This document shows positions 15,277 to 24,683 of a stretch of 64,000 nt of DNA, piece by piece. The stretch is from CAYMPH01 sp964529415. GTDB lineage: Bacteria; Spirochaetota; UBA4802; UBA5550. How positions within the stretch are numbered: the stretch's first letter is position 1; every line of letters starts with the position of its first letter. The notes under the pieces were generated by a model that saw nothing but the letters and a program-made list of their open reading frames with translations, did not search any database and was not told the DNA's origin. The position numbers and the translations under genes are program-made. The DNA is taken from positions 143,862 to 207,861 of the forward strand of contig CAZGWD010000007.1 of NCBI GenBank assembly GCA_964529415.1, written 5' to 3'.

Positions 15277-16257
15277 TTAACGGCTTTTAATTACAATTAC
15301 CGGCGCATCTTCCCCTTCGAGTTTTTTTAAAATACCGAGAGGGTCATCTCTCAGCAGGAAAAATCTTATCCCGTAAATATATGGTTTCTTTTCTTTTATC
15401 CTTTTAGGATTTTTTGAAAGCTGATCATTCATGTAATCGATAAAAAGCTCCTTTTTAACTTCGGGTATTCTTGAATGGATCATATAAACTTTATCATTTT
15501 CAACAAATGCAAAACCGAGATGACCCACCCATTTTTTTTCTGACTGGTTTGTTCTTATTAAATTAAATAAATAGATATTATTTTTACCTGAGTTTTTATC
15601 AAATAATATAAGTTTTGTTAAAATATCAGAAGTTTTACTTTCATGAAAATATGAAAATTTAACTTTTTCATCAGGAAAATTTCCTTCTCTGTTATTCATT
15701 GTAAAAAATAAATTTCTTTCAACGGTCTGTTCGTAAAATAGAAGATTTTCTTTTGAAAGGCTGCTGTTTATATCTTCTATAATCCAGGAATTATTTTTTT
15801 CCCAGTCAGCTTCAAAAAAGTGGTTTCTTGTTTCCCAGCCTACCAGTCCATTTTTATATCGTATCCGCTGTAGTGATACAAAATATGATCTCCAGGAATT
15901 TGACAATGATAGAGCTATTGAATTTTCAACAAAAGTTACGCAGTCACTTTCATCAAGATTATACATTGCTTTTTCAGACGGGACTTCGAAAGGAAATTCT
16001 CCAGAAGTGCCTTCAACATGAGGCTGACCAACCTGTTTTTCAGCTATTATCTTCAGCCTTTTTGAAAATAATTTTTCCTGTTTATATTGCCATGATAAAT
16101 ACAGATTAATTTCTTCAGGACTTAAATCGTAAATATATTTATTTATAAAATTATTCGGAGAAGAATCATCACTATCCGAAAATTGTTTTTTTTCAGGTTT
16201 TGAACAGGCTATGAAAAAAATCTGTAAAATGATAATTAAAAAAAATATTTTTTTCAT
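15277..16257 (-). CDS. DUF1460-family lipoprotein, NlpC/P60-like amidase fold
   Basis: 326 residues with a lipoprotein signal (lipobox FIAC). DUF1460 features are visible: VGQPHVEGTSG, a catalytic-Cys segment ESDCVTFVENSIAL, RYKNGLVGWETRNHFF followed by DW, and WVGHLGFAFV with the expected His. Characterised relatives in gut Bacteroidetes have a papain-like fold and act on peptidoglycan-derived amides. A cell-wall amidase or recycling role is therefore plausible but inferred. It lies 21 bp downstream of the flavoprotein gene and probably shares its transcript. Confidence 0.75.
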   Translation of the reverse strand: MKKIFFLIIILQIFFIACSKPEKKQFSDSDDSSPNNFINKYIYDLSPEEINLYLSWQYKQEKLFSKRLKIIAEKQVGQPHVEGTSGEFPFEVPSEKAMYNLDESDCVTFVENSIALSLSNSWRSYFVSLQRIRYKNGLVGWETRNHFFEADWEKNNSWIIEDINSSLSKENLLFYEQTVERNLFFTMNNREGNFPDEKVKFSYFHESKTSDILTKLILFDKNSGKNNIYLFNLIRTNQSEKKWVGHLGFAFVENDKVYMIHSRIPEVKKELFIDYMNDQLSKNPKRIKEKKPYIYGIRFFLLRDDPLGILKKLEGEDAPVIVIKSR

Positions 16258-16278
16258 AGCAGCACATTCACAGCATTG

Positions 16279-16848
16279 TTATTGTTTAGTAGAAATTATG
16301 CCAAGTTCAAAGGCCTGTTTTTTAATAATTTCATTTCCGGAAATTTCACCTTTTTCGGATGCAGATGCCATAACAGTGCCGAGCCAGCTCATTTTTGTCA
16401 TATCAACTGTTGATTTGAAGCTGTGAACTATTGGATCAGCAGTACTGACATTTGTGTCCCCGCAAACAGTAATAATTCCTATTCGTTTTCCTTTCATAAT
16501 CGGATAATAATCCTTATGCCAGCGCCAGTTGGCGTCAAAAAAAGCGCACCATCTGTCCAGATAGGCTTTCATCTGCGCAGTCATTGACCAGAAATATACA
16601 GGCACACTGTGTATGATGGCATCTGCCTCAAGAATCTTTTTATGGATATCCTGCATATCATCTTTAATTGCGCAAATTCCAGTTTCGTTGCATTTTTTGC
16701 AATCTTTGCATCCGGATATTTTTTTTCTGTCGAGTATTATTTTTTCAACTTCAGCTCCAGCTGATGCGGCACCTTCTAAAGCCTGATCCAGAAGAATATC
16801 GCTATTACTGCCAACTCGCGGGCTTCCCATTATTCCAAGAACTTTCAT
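16279..16848 (-). CDS. Iron-sulfur flavoprotein / NADPH-dependent FMN reductase family
   Basis: 189 residues. The N-terminus has the FMN phosphate loop GSPRVGSNSD. A compact cysteine motif follows (CKDCKKCNETGIC, about residues 47-59), typical of Isf-type proteins that bind a 4Fe-4S cluster. SVPVYFWSMTAQMKAYLDRW is the family's flavin-binding and dimer segment. It probably shuttles electrons between ferredoxin or NAD(P)H and an unknown acceptor in the cytoplasm. A strong GGAGG site precedes the ATG. Confidence 0.88.
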   Translation of the reverse strand: MKVLGIMGSPRVGSNSDILLDQALEGAASAGAEVEKIILDRKKISGCKDCKKCNETGICAIKDDMQDIHKKILEADAIIHSVPVYFWSMTAQMKAYLDRWCAFFDANWRWHKDYYPIMKGKRIGIITVCGDTNVSTADPIVHSFKSTVDMTKMSWLGTVMASASEKGEISGNEIIKKQAFELGIISTKQ

Positions 16849-16895
16849 GATAATCCTCCGGGTAATTCAATCGTTAACGGCTATTGTATATTTTT

Positions 16896-17504
16896 TTATG
16901 CATCACAATCAATGTCATATATGTATATATTGCTGATATCTGTAAAATCATTGTTTTTATATCTGATATTAATTTTCTCTGCTTCTTCTTTTGCTTTCAT
17001 ATAAACAGATGAAATCTTATCCTTAAGCATGTTGCCGTGTTTGATATAAAATCTCGAAAGAAAAAAATAAACAAGAGCCCCTTCAAGATTTGATGTATAA
17101 TTTGTATCCCAGTTTTCTTTGACAACTCCAGGGTTTCCAATTACAAGCGAAAATGGCGGGACAACAGTACGCGGTTTAACATTGGCTCCTGCTGCAATAA
17201 CGCTGCCCTTCCCTATAACGCAATCGTTTTGTAATATGGAATTCATGCCTATGACAGAACAGTCTTCTACTGTGCTGCCGTGAATTACTGCCCCGTGTCC
17301 AACAGTTATAAAATTTCCGAGATTTACCGGATGACCTTTATCTCCGTGAATAACGCAATTATCCTGAATGCTTGAATAGCATCCGATTGATATGCCGGTA
17401 AGATCAGCACGCAGAACAGCTCCAGGCCAGATTGAAGAGTTTTCCCCGATTGAGACATCTCCAATAACAAATGCCCTGGGATCGATATATATTGTAGAAT
17501 TCAT
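16896..17504 (-). CDS. Gamma-carbonic anhydrase-like left-handed beta-helix protein
   Basis: 202 residues. Hexapeptide repeats start at the N-terminus (VIGDVSIGENSSIWPGAVLR) and run to about residue 150. Zinc-binding histidines of the gamma-CA family are present: CVIHGDKGH, then VGHGAVIHG. The RADLTGISIG segment matches YrdA/PaaY proteins. Residues about 155-202 form a helical tail. The protein would be a homotrimer binding zinc at subunit interfaces. Carbonic anhydrase activity versus a thioesterase-like role (PaaY) cannot be decided. It lies 43 bp after panE. Confidence 0.85.
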   Translation of the reverse strand: MNSTIYIDPRAFVIGDVSIGENSSIWPGAVLRADLTGISIGCYSSIQDNCVIHGDKGHPVNLGNFITVGHGAVIHGSTVEDCSVIGMNSILQNDCVIGKGSVIAAGANVKPRTVVPPFSLVIGNPGVVKENWDTNYTSNLEGALVYFFLSRFYIKHGNMLKDKISSVYMKAKEEAEKINIRYKNNDFTDISNIYIYDIDCDA

Positions 17505-17547
17505 TTTATTTTATTATTTATTTATCAAACTGATTGTCAATAGTTTA

Positions 17548-18459
17548 TTAAATTCTCTCCATGGCTTTGATAATTTCATAAATAATTTCATTGCATGGTA
17601 TTGATACTGAATTCTGCCTGCCGTATTCTATAATTTTGCCATTGATATAATCGATTTCAGTGTTTCTGTTATATTTAATATCCTGATACATGGAACATAA
17701 ATTTGATGCGGTTTTTCTGCATACGTCCATTGTAATATTGATCATCTCTTTTTCGTTTAAATTAATATTCATTGAATTTGCAACTTCAACTGCTTCATGA
17801 ATAATTTTACTTTGCACATCAAGTGAATATTTATTATTTAATATTTCACCGTTTGGAATAGATAGAATTGATGCAATAGGATTTATGCCGGCATTTACAA
17901 TGGCTTTTATCCATACAGCTTTATCAGGATTATCTGTAAATTCTGCATTAAAACCTGTTTTTTTAAGCAATTCAACTACAGATAACGCATTTTTTTTATT
18001 TTTCCCTCCGAGAGTTATATCTCCCTGCCCGCCGAATTTAACTGTATTTAAATCGGTCTTTGAAGCTCCATAGGATGTGGTGCCGTACACTACCCGGTCT
18101 TTATCAAAATGTTTAAACAATATTTCATTATTGCCGATACCGTTTTGGAGAGAAACAATAATACTATCACTGTCCAGTTGATTGATTATTGAATTAACCG
18201 CGTCTTCAGTTGAATAACTTTTTATAAAAAGAAAAATTATTTTACAGCCTGAAATAATGCCTGGATTACTGTCTATGATATTGTCATAACTATCTGTTTT
18301 TATCAATTCACAGTCATCTATTGTTTTTATACCTGAATTTTTTATTGCTGAAACTATATCTGTGTATTTTTCATAAATAGCAAAATCTATTCCGCTTTTT
18401 TTAAAATAAGAGGCAGTCAGGAGACCCATGGCTCCTGCTCCGATAATTGCTGGTTTCAT
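17548..18459 (-). CDS. panE: 2-dehydropantoate 2-reductase (ketopantoate reductase)
   Basis: 303 residues. The N-terminal Rossmann motif is IIGAGAMGLLTASYF. The NADPH/substrate segment SLQNGIGNNE, the catalytic-Lys signature AVWIKAIVNAGINPIAS (WxK...N...NP) and the C-terminal SMYQDI...EIDYINGKI are all as expected for PanE/ApbA. The enzyme reduces ketopantoate to pantoate for coenzyme A synthesis. No other pantothenate gene is adjacent. AGGATTTTAAG precedes the ATG. Confidence 0.9.
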   Translation of the reverse strand: MKPAIIGAGAMGLLTASYFKKSGIDFAIYEKYTDIVSAIKNSGIKTIDDCELIKTDSYDNIIDSNPGIISGCKIIFLFIKSYSTEDAVNSIINQLDSDSIIVSLQNGIGNNEILFKHFDKDRVVYGTTSYGASKTDLNTVKFGGQGDITLGGKNKKNALSVVELLKKTGFNAEFTDNPDKAVWIKAIVNAGINPIASILSIPNGEILNNKYSLDVQSKIIHEAVEVANSMNINLNEKEMINITMDVCRKTASNLCSMYQDIKYNRNTEIDYINGKIIEYGRQNSVSIPCNEIIYEIIKAMERI

Positions 18460-18659
18460 CTTAAAATCCTATTTTAAATTTAATTAAAATAATACATTAT
18501 GATTAATTTTCCAGTTCAATATAAACTTTGTCAATAATTATAGTTTAATATTTTCAAATAGAAATTTATTAAACCCTGATAAGACGATCTGGATAAAAAA
18601 ATATTGATTTTTTTTATAGTAGGTTAAATTTAAAAAAATATTTCTGAAATTATACTATA

Positions 18660-19325
18660 GTGAATGAAATGAATACTGAAAGAAAAATAAAACTCCCGCC
18701 GTTGAAAAGGATTCAGGTGGATTTTTATCTGAATCGTCTTGCAGAATATGGATTTAATTCAGCCTGGTCTGTAGGTTGGTCAGATTATCTTCAGCCTATT
18801 CTTTTTGAAAAATTACTGGGAATTCTTAAGAATCTGCCTGAGAAAAGATCCCTATCTCTTCTCGAAGCAGGTTGTGGCCTTGGGGATCTTTTTTTATTTC
18901 TGAAACACAGAGGATATACCAATATCTGTTATCACGGGATTGATATAATATCTGAATTAATTTATTCCGGTAAAAAAAAGTATCCACAGGCTGATCTGAA
19001 AATAGCGGATTTTACAGATCAGTCTTTTATTGCTGAATATGATTATATTGTATGTTCCGGTGCAATGAATATCATGGCTGCAAAGGACAGATCAGGGCAT
19101 GAAAAGTATGTAATGGATTTTATTGAAAAAATGTTCTCTCTTTCAAAATGCGGCTGTTCAATCAATCTTCTTGCACATGAAGGCAGGCAATATTTTCCTG
19201 AAGACGACAGATTTTACTATGCAGATAGGAGCAGATTTTTTGAATTCTGTTCAGGTTTATCAGCTGAAACTTATATAGATTACAGAGAACATGATTATAT
19301 TTTTACTATACTCATGTTCAAATAA
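18660..19325 (+). CDS. Class I SAM-dependent methyltransferase
   Basis: 221 residues from a GTG at 18660; an ATG at 18669 is an equally good start and neither has a clear ribosome-binding site. The SAM motif I is LLEAGCGLGDLF, with an acidic post-I GIDI and a motif IV-like YDYIVCSGAMNIM. The N-terminal LPPLKRIQVDFYLNRLAEYG is unlike common small-molecule methyltransferases. The substrate is unknown. It stands alone, divergent from panE. Confidence 0.75.
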   Translation: MNEMNTERKIKLPPLKRIQVDFYLNRLAEYGFNSAWSVGWSDYLQPILFEKLLGILKNLPEKRSLSLLEAGCGLGDLFLFLKHRGYTNICYHGIDIISELIYSGKKKYPQADLKIADFTDQSFIAEYDYIVCSGAMNIMAAKDRSGHEKYVMDFIEKMFSLSKCGCSINLLAHEGRQYFPEDDRFYYADRSRFFEFCSGLSAETYIDYREHDYIFTILMFK

Positions 19326-19427
19326 ATATTTACAGCGTAATACTTTTTAAATAAAATTTTTTTCAATAAATATAATAATATACGGGAAATAGTTAATGAA
19401 AAATTTTCCTATACTGAAAGGTTTATC

Positions 19428-20093
19428 ATGAGAATAGTTACATTAAGTTTTGATGACGGATTTTTCTTTTCATCCCTCAAAACAGCTGAAATTTTTGAAA
19501 AATTCAGTTTAAAAGCTGAGTTTAATATAGTTGTTACTTCAAGTATCGACTCCAAAGACAACCCGGAATGCATATATGGAGATTTCAGTTTATGGAACGA
19601 GCTTAATTCAAGAGGTCACTATATACAGCCACACGGTTTCGATCATTCAGATAAAGGAAACATTCCGTTTGAAAATGCAAAAGAAAAAATCAATAATTGC
19701 CTGGATTATTTCAATGATAATTTAACGGGTTTTAATCTGGAAAAAACAATATTTAATTTCCCTTATAATTCTTCAAACCCTGAAATTGAAAACTGGCTGA
19801 AAACTAAAGTACGTGGATTCAGAACTAAAGGACCTGTTTTTAATGATTTACCATCAATAGGATCATTCAGGTTTACAAGTGATACGGCTGAAGATGCTGA
19901 AAATGCATTGGATTCTGAAATTGAAAAACTTTTAAATACAGATGATAAATGGCTTTTATATACACTTCACGGACTTGATGGCCAAGGATGGGGTCATGTA
20001 AAGAGCAGTTATCTTGAGAAAACTCTTAATAGACTGCTTTCCATTGATGTAAAAATTCTAACTGTTCAGCAGATAATTGAATTATATGCATAA
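19428..20093 (+). CDS. Polysaccharide deacetylase (NodB-homology) protein
   Basis: 221 residues, no signal peptide, so probably cytoplasmic. Motif 1 is TLSFDDGF with the metal-binding Asp pair, motif 2 is IQPHGFDHSD with two His, and motif 3-like FNFPYNSS follows. A late YTLHGLDGQGWGH supplies the final His region. This is carbohydrate esterase family 4 in outline, removing N- or O-acetyl groups from sugars; the substrate is unknown. Good AAAGG site. The stop lies 7 bp from the convergent hbd stop. Confidence 0.8.
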   Translation: MRIVTLSFDDGFFFSSLKTAEIFEKFSLKAEFNIVVTSSIDSKDNPECIYGDFSLWNELNSRGHYIQPHGFDHSDKGNIPFENAKEKINNCLDYFNDNLTGFNLEKTIFNFPYNSSNPEIENWLKTKVRGFRTKGPVFNDLPSIGSFRFTSDTAEDAENALDSEIEKLLNTDDKWLLYTLHGLDGQGWGHVKSSYLEKTLNRLLSIDVKILTVQQIIELYA

Positions 20094-20100
20094 TATATTT

Positions 20101-20961
20101 TTAATCGTAATTATAAAATCCCTTGCCTGTTTTCTGTCCCAATAAACCTGCCATTACTCTCTTTTTGAGTAAAGGATGCGGCTTGTAGCCGGGACCCAAA
20201 TCACGCTCCATGGTTTCCATTCCATGCATTGCTATTTCAGCTCCTACCAGATCCAGTAATTTACACGGCCCCATAGGATGTCCTGCGCAAAGCATCATGG
20301 CCTTGTCAATATCTTCAGGATTATTCCCTTCCTGTACTAATTTAACAGCTTCATTAATGAGAACATCAAGAAGACGGCTTACAATGAAACCTGCATAGTC
20401 AACAGCAATTATCGGTTCTTTACCGATCTTTTTGATAAAATCAAGAACCGAATCCAGGGTATCATCAGATGTTAGCTGTCCTGGAATTATTTCAACACCT
20501 TTCATTTGAGGAACAGGATTCATAAAATGAATTCCGATTATATTATTCCCGCGTTTGGTTACGCTTGCAATTTCTGTTATTGACAGAGCCGAAGTGTTTG
20601 TTCCAATGATAGCATCAGGTTTGCATAATTTATCGAATTCACGAAACAATTTATGTTTTAACTCAAGATTTTCAAAAACAGCTTCAATAAGAAGATCAGC
20701 ATTACAGCAGGTTTTTTCGAAATCGGAAATATACTCAATTCGTTTTATGGTTTCATTCATTGCCTGTTCTGTAATTTTTTGTTTTTCTACAATTTTTTTA
20801 AGGCTTTTTGATATGTTCGATTTGCATCGATCAAGAGCATCGGTTTTGATGTCATAGAGGATTACTTCATAACCTGCAGCAGCTGCAACCTGTGTAATGC
20901 CGCAGCCCATAGCCCCAGCTCCTATTATCGAGACTGTTTTAAATTCTATATTATTTTCCAT
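20101..20961 (-). CDS. hbd: 3-hydroxybutyryl-CoA dehydrogenase
   Basis: 286 residues, the usual length. NAD-binding IIGAGAMGCGITQVAAAAGY, catalytic-His segment GIHFMNPVPQMKGVEII, FIVSRLLDVLINEAV and the C-terminal GPCKLLDLVGAE followed by GLLGQKTGKGFYNYD are all present. The enzyme interconverts acetoacetyl-CoA and 3-hydroxybutyryl-CoA in butyrate-type fermentation or fatty acid turnover. No thiolase or crotonase is adjacent, so the pathway direction cannot be inferred from context. Confidence 0.93.
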   Translation of the reverse strand: MENNIEFKTVSIIGAGAMGCGITQVAAAAGYEVILYDIKTDALDRCKSNISKSLKKIVEKQKITEQAMNETIKRIEYISDFEKTCCNADLLIEAVFENLELKHKLFREFDKLCKPDAIIGTNTSALSITEIASVTKRGNNIIGIHFMNPVPQMKGVEIIPGQLTSDDTLDSVLDFIKKIGKEPIIAVDYAGFIVSRLLDVLINEAVKLVQEGNNPEDIDKAMMLCAGHPMGPCKLLDLVGAEIAMHGMETMERDLGPGYKPHPLLKKRVMAGLLGQKTGKGFYNYD

Positions 20962-21184
20962 TAGAACCTTCTTTTTTCAATTCAGATTTAAACACCTTCA
21001 GGATTCATGGGTAATGCAATAACAGATTATAGAATATTTTTTGTTTTAGTCAGTATGTCAATTATTATCTTGATTAAATTTATAATTATTAGTATTATAT
21101 AATAAGAAATAAATATTTAAAATATGAATAATGTTATATTCATATTTTAAATAATCTGAAATATATTAAAAAGAGAGATATATT

Positions 21185-21517
21185 ATGATAAAAGATACAA
21201 TTTCAAAAATCGAAACTAACATTCAGAATTCCAGGAGTATTGACGATTTAAAAAAAAATGAACTGCTCACTCTTGTCAGCGCTTTAAAAAAAGAAGTTAT
21301 GGAACTGTCTAATACGAACAAAGAAGATGCTGAATCAGTTCTTAATTTTACAAAAACCTATACACATGAAGCGATCAAATCTGAAAAAGACAATATTCTT
21401 TTTGAACTGTCATTAAAAGGCCTTTCTAAAAGTGTTGTGAAATTTGAAGCTTCTCATCCGGATTTAGTTTCAGTTGTAAATTCAATTTGCGTTTCATTGT
21501 CTAATAGCGGTTTTTGA
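21185..21517 (+). CDS. DUF4404-family small cytoplasmic protein
   Basis: 110 residues, mostly helical. The C-terminal pattern (VKFEASHPDLVSVVNSIC followed by SLSNSGF) matches what I recall of DUF4404 proteins (FE.sHP.l......I...L...G). No function is established for this family. A GAGAGA purine tract precedes the ATG. It is followed by a 525-bp intergenic region. Confidence 0.65.
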   Translation: MIKDTISKIETNIQNSRSIDDLKKNELLTLVSALKKEVMELSNTNKEDAESVLNFTKTYTHEAIKSEKDNILFELSLKGLSKSVVKFEASHPDLVSVVNSICVSLSNSGF

Positions 21518-22042
21518 ATTTTATATGAAATGAGGTTCTGGATCAGGGAAAACGGAATTTTATACAAAGATTCGTCACTAAATAATTTTAATATAAATCT
21601 ATTTAACCTATATAAATGCCAAATAAAATATTTTTATAAAAAACCGTTAAAAAAGCCATCCCAATGTTAACTTTGTACTATTATCACATACATCCTGTTT
21701 CAGGAACTGTTTCAACTCTAATATCTTGTACTAAATAATACTCATTTTATTTTTATTGAAAAATAATAATCAAAATTTTTTGATTTTATAGAAATTTTCA
21801 ATTAAATTTTATTAAAAAAATAAAACAGGTCAAAATTAATATCAGTAATCAGTCGAAGTTCAGTAATTTGTTTATTTTGATAAAAAACGAATTTTTACAT
21901 TTAGTACAAACAAAGATATTGACTTTTTACAAATTGGTTCTATCTTAGCATTCATTATGATTAATTTCTTATCAATTGAAGATTTTTATTATATTTTGTA
22001 TTTAGTTAATTTATTGAAAAGATAAAGAGATAGATAAAACAA
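21518..22042. other. 525-bp AT-rich intergenic region with three TTTGTACTAAA-like sites
   Basis: No reading frame of note is present. Three related words occur: TTTGTACTA (21672-21680), TTGTACTAAA (21726-21735) and the opposite orientation TTTAGTACAAA (21900-21910). The last lies just upstream of a promoter-like TTGACT/TATCTT at 21919-21946. They may be operator sites for the following operon. Confidence 0.4.
21919..21946 (+). promoter_or_regulatory. Candidate promoter of the degenerate-GGDEF operon
   Basis: TTGACT at 21919-21924, 16 bp, TATCTT at 21941-21946, leaving a leader of about 90 nt before the ATG at 22043. Confidence 0.5.
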
Positions 22043-23365
22043 ATGAAAAATAAATTTACCCAATCGATCGGTTTTAAAATATTATTCTTCTATGTGCTGC
22101 TTGCTTTAATAAATACATCATTTGTTATTTTTATCATATTTGAAAACCAGGTTGAACTTATTAGTAAAAATACAAAAATTGAGTCTGAACTCCAGTTTTC
22201 CAATCTGATAAATTCTATAAAAAAATTCTCTTCTGAAATCAAGCAGGGAACATTGTTCAGCTACAATCAAAATGAAAAATCAACTGACCAGTTTTTAAAA
22301 CTTATAAGTCCTCACATTTCAACGTATTTTATAATTTCTGAAAAAAATCAGATTCTTCATAAATCTGAAGCTAAAGCAGATCCTCCGAAAACAATGGCAG
22401 AGGATATTCTGAGGTCAATAACTTCAAAAAAATTTACCGGTAAAGAATATTATCTCAGAATAGATGAAAAGAAAAAAAATATATATTGCTATATTCCGCT
22501 TGGAGATTTTCAATTAGGAAATACTTTTCTTCTTGCAGTTAAAGATATAAGCAGTTTAAATGAATCATTAAAAAATCTTTACCGCCAGGCTATCTATATT
22601 GTTTTAGTGGTTTTATTTTTTCATGCCATGTTTGCACTTGTACTTTTTAAATATATTATAAACCCCATAAAACAGCTAAATGAGGGAGCAAAAAGACTCT
22701 CTGAACTGGATTTTGAAAAACGAATTTTATTTCCAGGGAGAAATGATGAATTCGGCTCTCTTGCAGAATCTTATAACAACATGGCTGATTCAATATTTGA
22801 AAACTTGAATAAATTAAAAGATGATGCTTATATTTCAAAAAAAAATCAGCTAAAAATGAGTAATTTGACAGTAAAAGACGAACTAACTGATCTTTATAAC
22901 CGCATATATATGAATGAGCGCATTCAAGAGGAAGTAAAAAAATTTAATAATAAAAAAAGCGTTTCTGCTTTAATGCTGATTGACATTGACAATTATAAAG
23001 AGATTAATAATATTTACGGTAATAAATCAGGTGATATAATTCTGCTTGAAATTTCAAAAATTATTATTCGAAACTGTTTTGAAACAGATATAATTTCAAG
23101 ATTCAGTAATGATAGATTTGCTGTTTTATCCTGTGATTGTTCATTAAAAAATATAAAAAAAATATCTGAAAAAATAAGATCTGATATTGAACAAAATACT
23201 GTTATAACACCTGATGGAAAATTTAAAGTTACTGCAAGCATCGGAATATCATTAACTAATTCTTTGAACGATTCTATAAAAGCAATTGACCTGATAAATT
23301 CAGCAGATTCAGCTCTGATGCAGGCTAAACAGCAAGGTAAAAACAGAGTGGAAATTGTTTCCTGA
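22043..23365 (+). CDS. Membrane receptor with HAMP and degenerate GGDEF domain
   Basis: 440 residues. Transmembrane segments at about 11-31 and 178-198 flank a periplasmic sensor domain of about 145 residues. A HAMP domain follows (INPIKQLNEGAKRLSELDFE), then a GGDEF fold from about residue 275. The fold is complete (LTDLYNRIYMNERI, LMLIDIDNYKEINNIYG, GDIILLEISKII, TASIGIS), but the catalytic signature reads RFSNDRF where RxGGDEF is expected. Diguanylate cyclase activity is therefore unlikely, and GTP or c-di-GMP sensing or a structural role is the inference. It heads a three-gene operon with 13 bp to the next gene. Confidence 0.85.
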   Translation: MKNKFTQSIGFKILFFYVLLALINTSFVIFIIFENQVELISKNTKIESELQFSNLINSIKKFSSEIKQGTLFSYNQNEKSTDQFLKLISPHISTYFIISEKNQILHKSEAKADPPKTMAEDILRSITSKKFTGKEYYLRIDEKKKNIYCYIPLGDFQLGNTFLLAVKDISSLNESLKNLYRQAIYIVLVVLFFHAMFALVLFKYIINPIKQLNEGAKRLSELDFEKRILFPGRNDEFGSLAESYNNMADSIFENLNKLKDDAYISKKNQLKMSNLTVKDELTDLYNRIYMNERIQEEVKKFNNKKSVSALMLIDIDNYKEINNIYGNKSGDIILLEISKIIIRNCFETDIISRFSNDRFAVLSCDCSLKNIKKISEKIRSDIEQNTVITPDGKFKVTASIGISLTNSLNDSIKAIDLINSADSALMQAKQQGKNRVEIVS

Positions 23366-23378
23366 AAGGATATCCTTT

Positions 23379-24680
23379 GTGAAAAAAAGCATTATTACAG
23401 TCATTGCGTTGCTTGTGACCTTTATTATCACTACATTTATGCTTATGCTCAATGATATTGTAATTTCAATAAGACTAAATGAGCTGAGAGACAGCCTGCA
23501 GAAAATTGACACCAGGGAAGGAAACATTGATCATATCAGTCTGGTTGCTACCTATGAAATTCATAAAAAATTATTCGAGAAAAGGATTACCCAGGACAAG
23601 GCTGATTCCTTTGAACAGGAAATTAATTCTCTGTTAATCTTTGAAAAAAATAATCAGCCTCCATTTTCTTCCTTATATAATATCATTTCTACGCCGGCTC
23701 TCAAAATGATTAATTTTAACCGTATGATCCTCGGGAAAATGCCTCTAACTTATAACCGCACCGATGATTCGGAATATATTAATATGGACCTGGCATACTT
23801 CTATGAGAGAAATTTTCAATTCAAACGGGCTATAGAGCTTTATGAAAAAAGTCTTGAAAATATAAATTTAACAGACAATCTCAAAGCCAGCATTCTGCTG
23901 CATCAGGGATACTGCTTTGCTCTTGCCGGCTTCAATGATAAAGCCAGAAAAAATTATAATACCATACTTGAAAAATACATTAGAGAAAACAGCTCGATAA
24001 CCGCGACAATTTTATTGGGATACCTTGACGGTTTCCATCGGGCACAGCAAAACGTGCTGAACAGTAAAGACGATCCAATATTAAGAAGCCAGAATCTTGT
24101 AAATCTTCTGGCATATAAACAGGCCCTTACAATTCTTGAAAAATCCGAGCATGCCGCAAAACCGGATGACCTGCTGCGCATAAAATATTTTAAAGCAAGA
24201 TGTCTTGGAGGCCTTGGAGAAACCGAAAAAGCTGTGAGCAATTATCTGGAGGTGATAACATCATCTCCTTTATCACAGTATGCCAAATATTCCAACAGAA
24301 AACTTTTTATGATCGGATCATCCGGGAAAAATAACAGTATCCTTAAAATATCAAAAGACTTGAATGTGAAAATCAATGACCATGTGCTGACTCAAATGAT
24401 CAAGGAAAGCGGAGATATTAATGTAGCCGACATCGCGAAACACGATGACACTATCAATATTGACTTACCGGCAGATTTACTTGTAAAAATAAATTCCATA
24501 ACATCCGAGAAAAAGAAACCTGAAGTACCAAAAAGCAGATATCTTATTATATTAACAAGCGACGGCAATACATTTAAGGGTACACTTATAGAAGATGTTG
24601 AAGAATATATTGCCCTTGATACTTCTATTGGAAAAATTCAAGTAAAGAAAGATAAAATAAAAAAAATTACAGAAAAATAA
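23379..24680 (+). CDS. Membrane-anchored TPR protein with C-terminal Sm-like module
   Basis: 433 residues from GTG at 23379, chosen because AAAGGA lies about 8 bases upstream; an in-frame TTG at 23355 overlaps the previous gene. One N-terminal membrane helix (about 5-27) is followed by a helical region with TPRs at about 145-290 (DLAYFYERNFQFKRAIELYE, GYCFALAGFNDKARKNYN). The C-terminal 45 residues form a predicted five-stranded module (LTSDGNTFKGTLIEDVEE then IQVKKDKIKKI), which recurs at the N-terminus of the next gene product. Function unknown. Confidence 0.75.
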   Translation: MKKSIITVIALLVTFIITTFMLMLNDIVISIRLNELRDSLQKIDTREGNIDHISLVATYEIHKKLFEKRITQDKADSFEQEINSLLIFEKNNQPPFSSLYNIISTPALKMINFNRMILGKMPLTYNRTDDSEYINMDLAYFYERNFQFKRAIELYEKSLENINLTDNLKASILLHQGYCFALAGFNDKARKNYNTILEKYIRENSSITATILLGYLDGFHRAQQNVLNSKDDPILRSQNLVNLLAYKQALTILEKSEHAAKPDDLLRIKYFKARCLGGLGETEKAVSNYLEVITSSPLSQYAKYSNRKLFMIGSSGKNNSILKISKDLNVKINDHVLTQMIKESGDINVADIAKHDDTINIDLPADLLVKINSITSEKKKPEVPKSRYLIILTSDGNTFKGTLIEDVEEYIALDTSIGKIQVKKDKIKKITEK

Positions 24681-24683
24681 AAC

